Assembly (NCBI GenBank): GCA_050292445.1
Contig: JBNKLQ010000069.1
Span: 1-24,198 of the forward strand
Length of the DNA stretch: 24,198 bases
Direction: 5' to 3'
DNA from: Leptofilum sp050292445
Lineage (GTDB): Bacteria; Chloroflexota; Anaerolineae; Promineifilales; Promineifilaceae
A program made the position numbers and the translations under genes. The notes below the pieces were generated by a model. The model was given only the letters and a program-made list of their open reading frames with translations, ran no database searches and was not told the origin of the DNA. Below, in pieces: positions 23,692 to 24,198 of this stretch. Each line of letters begins with the position of its first letter. Position 1 is the first letter of the stretch.

Positions 23692-24198
23692 TCAAACTTC
23701 ACCCTCAAACATGAAGATGGCTTCACCTGCTGGGCCTTTCAAGGTGGCGTTGCGCACTGTACCTGCCTCGTCGACCATTTCGCTGGCAAAGGAGATGCCT
23801 GCCTGGCGCACACGCTCAATGCGCTCCGGCATATCAGGGGCGAAGTAGGTGAGCGCCGGTCCATTTTCGCCAAATTCAGTGGTTTCATGAAAGCCAAGGA
23901 CGATACGGCCGTCATTAAAAATGCCCCACGGATACGGCTCATTGCTAATGTGGCTGGGTTCAAAGCCAAACTGCTGCCAAAATGCGGCCGTTTCACCAAA
24001 GTCGTTCACCGCCACCGCCAGCTCGCCAAATTTGCCACAGTGGCACAGTGGAAAGCCTGTAGGGTGTGGCATCTCGGCCGCCTCGTGATTGATCAGGCCC
24101 ACCATCAGCCCATTCTGATCACCAAAGATAGCTGTGTGTAGATGGCCATTTTGCTGCTGCTTATTCAAAAATGAGACGCCCGCTGCTTCAATCTGAGC
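23692..24198 (-). CDS. VOC-superfamily protein, 5' partial
   Basis: The frame is open to the right edge of the window, so the start is outside; a TTG at 24168 lies inside the protein and is not a likely start. What is visible begins with the end of one VOC module (IEAAGVSF ... GDQNGLMVGLINHE), then a second complete module (ELAVAVNDFGETAAFWQQFGFEP, IVLGFHETTE, PERIERVRQAGISF, GPAGEAIFMFEGE). So this is a two-module VOC protein. The Phe-Glu at the very end is where the final metal ligand of such proteins often lies. It is upstream of the DinB gene on the same strand with 122 bp between. Confidence 0.8.
   Translation of the reverse strand, partial: AQIEAAGVSFLNKQQQNGHLHTAIFGDQNGLMVGLINHEAAEMPHPTGFPLCHCGKFGELAVAVNDFGETAAFWQQFGFEPSHISNEPYPWGIFNDGRIVLGFHETTEFGENGPALTYFAPDMPERIERVRQAGISFASEMVDEAGTVRNATLKGPAGEAIFMFEGEV

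Larger units (their letters stand above)
847..23912. repeat. dispersed ACGGCCGT palindrome family
   Basis: About 50 exact copies (52 by hand) of ACGGCCGT lie across the window, first at 847-854 and last at 23905-23912, with further near copies such as TCGGCCGT and GCGGCCGT. They occur in genes on both strands and in gaps (for example 15896-15909 and near 21834). Flanks are A/T-rich, often giving AAACGGCCGTTT. This behaves like the HIP1 palindrome of cyanobacteria. Its role is unknown. Confidence 0.9.

Noticed and set aside
1..24198. tRNA, rRNA, riboswitch, transposase or integrase genes
   Set aside because: I looked for conserved tRNA arms, rRNA-like stretches and transposase motifs and saw none; the window is almost filled by protein genes.

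Overview
The window looks like part of a Chloroflexota chromosome, most likely of Anaerolineae type. This is inferred from gene content: two Chlor_Arch_YYY/DUF2298 membrane proteins beside a TIGR03663-type protein, a pairing known mainly from Chloroflexota and some archaea, plus a large secreted metalloprotease ending in a Y-L-P-I-V-A-R type tail. No rRNA, tRNA, CRISPR array or transposase was seen. The most striking feature is genome-wide in style: the 8-bp palindrome ACGGCCGT occurs about 50 times (52 exact copies by hand count), in genes on both strands and between genes, where about 0.4 copies would be expected with even base use.

Region 1 (1-14032, all + strand) is one probable transcription unit for cell-surface glycan work: a GT39-like/DUF2298 fusion cut by the left edge, a second DUF2298 protein, a GT39/PMT-like glycosyltransferase, an ECF sigma factor, an overlapping anti-sigma-like membrane protein, and a very large TIGR03663-type membrane protein with an NHL beta-propeller and an acidic Pro/Thr-rich tail. 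A strong intrinsic terminator closes it. The GT-C type enzymes would use lipid-linked sugars on the outer face of the membrane. The sigma/anti-sigma pair inside the unit suggests the system senses envelope state and controls its own or related transcription (inference).

Region 2 (14033-18171) holds a short-chain dehydrogenase, a minus-strand lipoprotein with a bidirectional terminator, an AraC/GyrI-like regulator with a probable leaderless promoter, and a BtrH_N/DUF4872 protein with no visible antibiotic pathway around it. Region 3 (18172-21872) is minus strand: an EamA transporter followed by the secreted M12B-like metalloprotease. Region 4 (21873-24198) holds a second SDR on + and, convergent with it, a minus-strand group VOC - DinB - VOC, the last cut by the right edge.

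The spaces between genes, and several loops inside the membrane protein genes, hold degenerate short-period repeats (GAGATTG-type, TAATCAGT-type, TCACCCAA-type) and hairpins. Some supply start or stop codons, and some sit in frame between transmembrane helices. No gene-free stretch exceeds 300 bases; the longest is 14877-15109.
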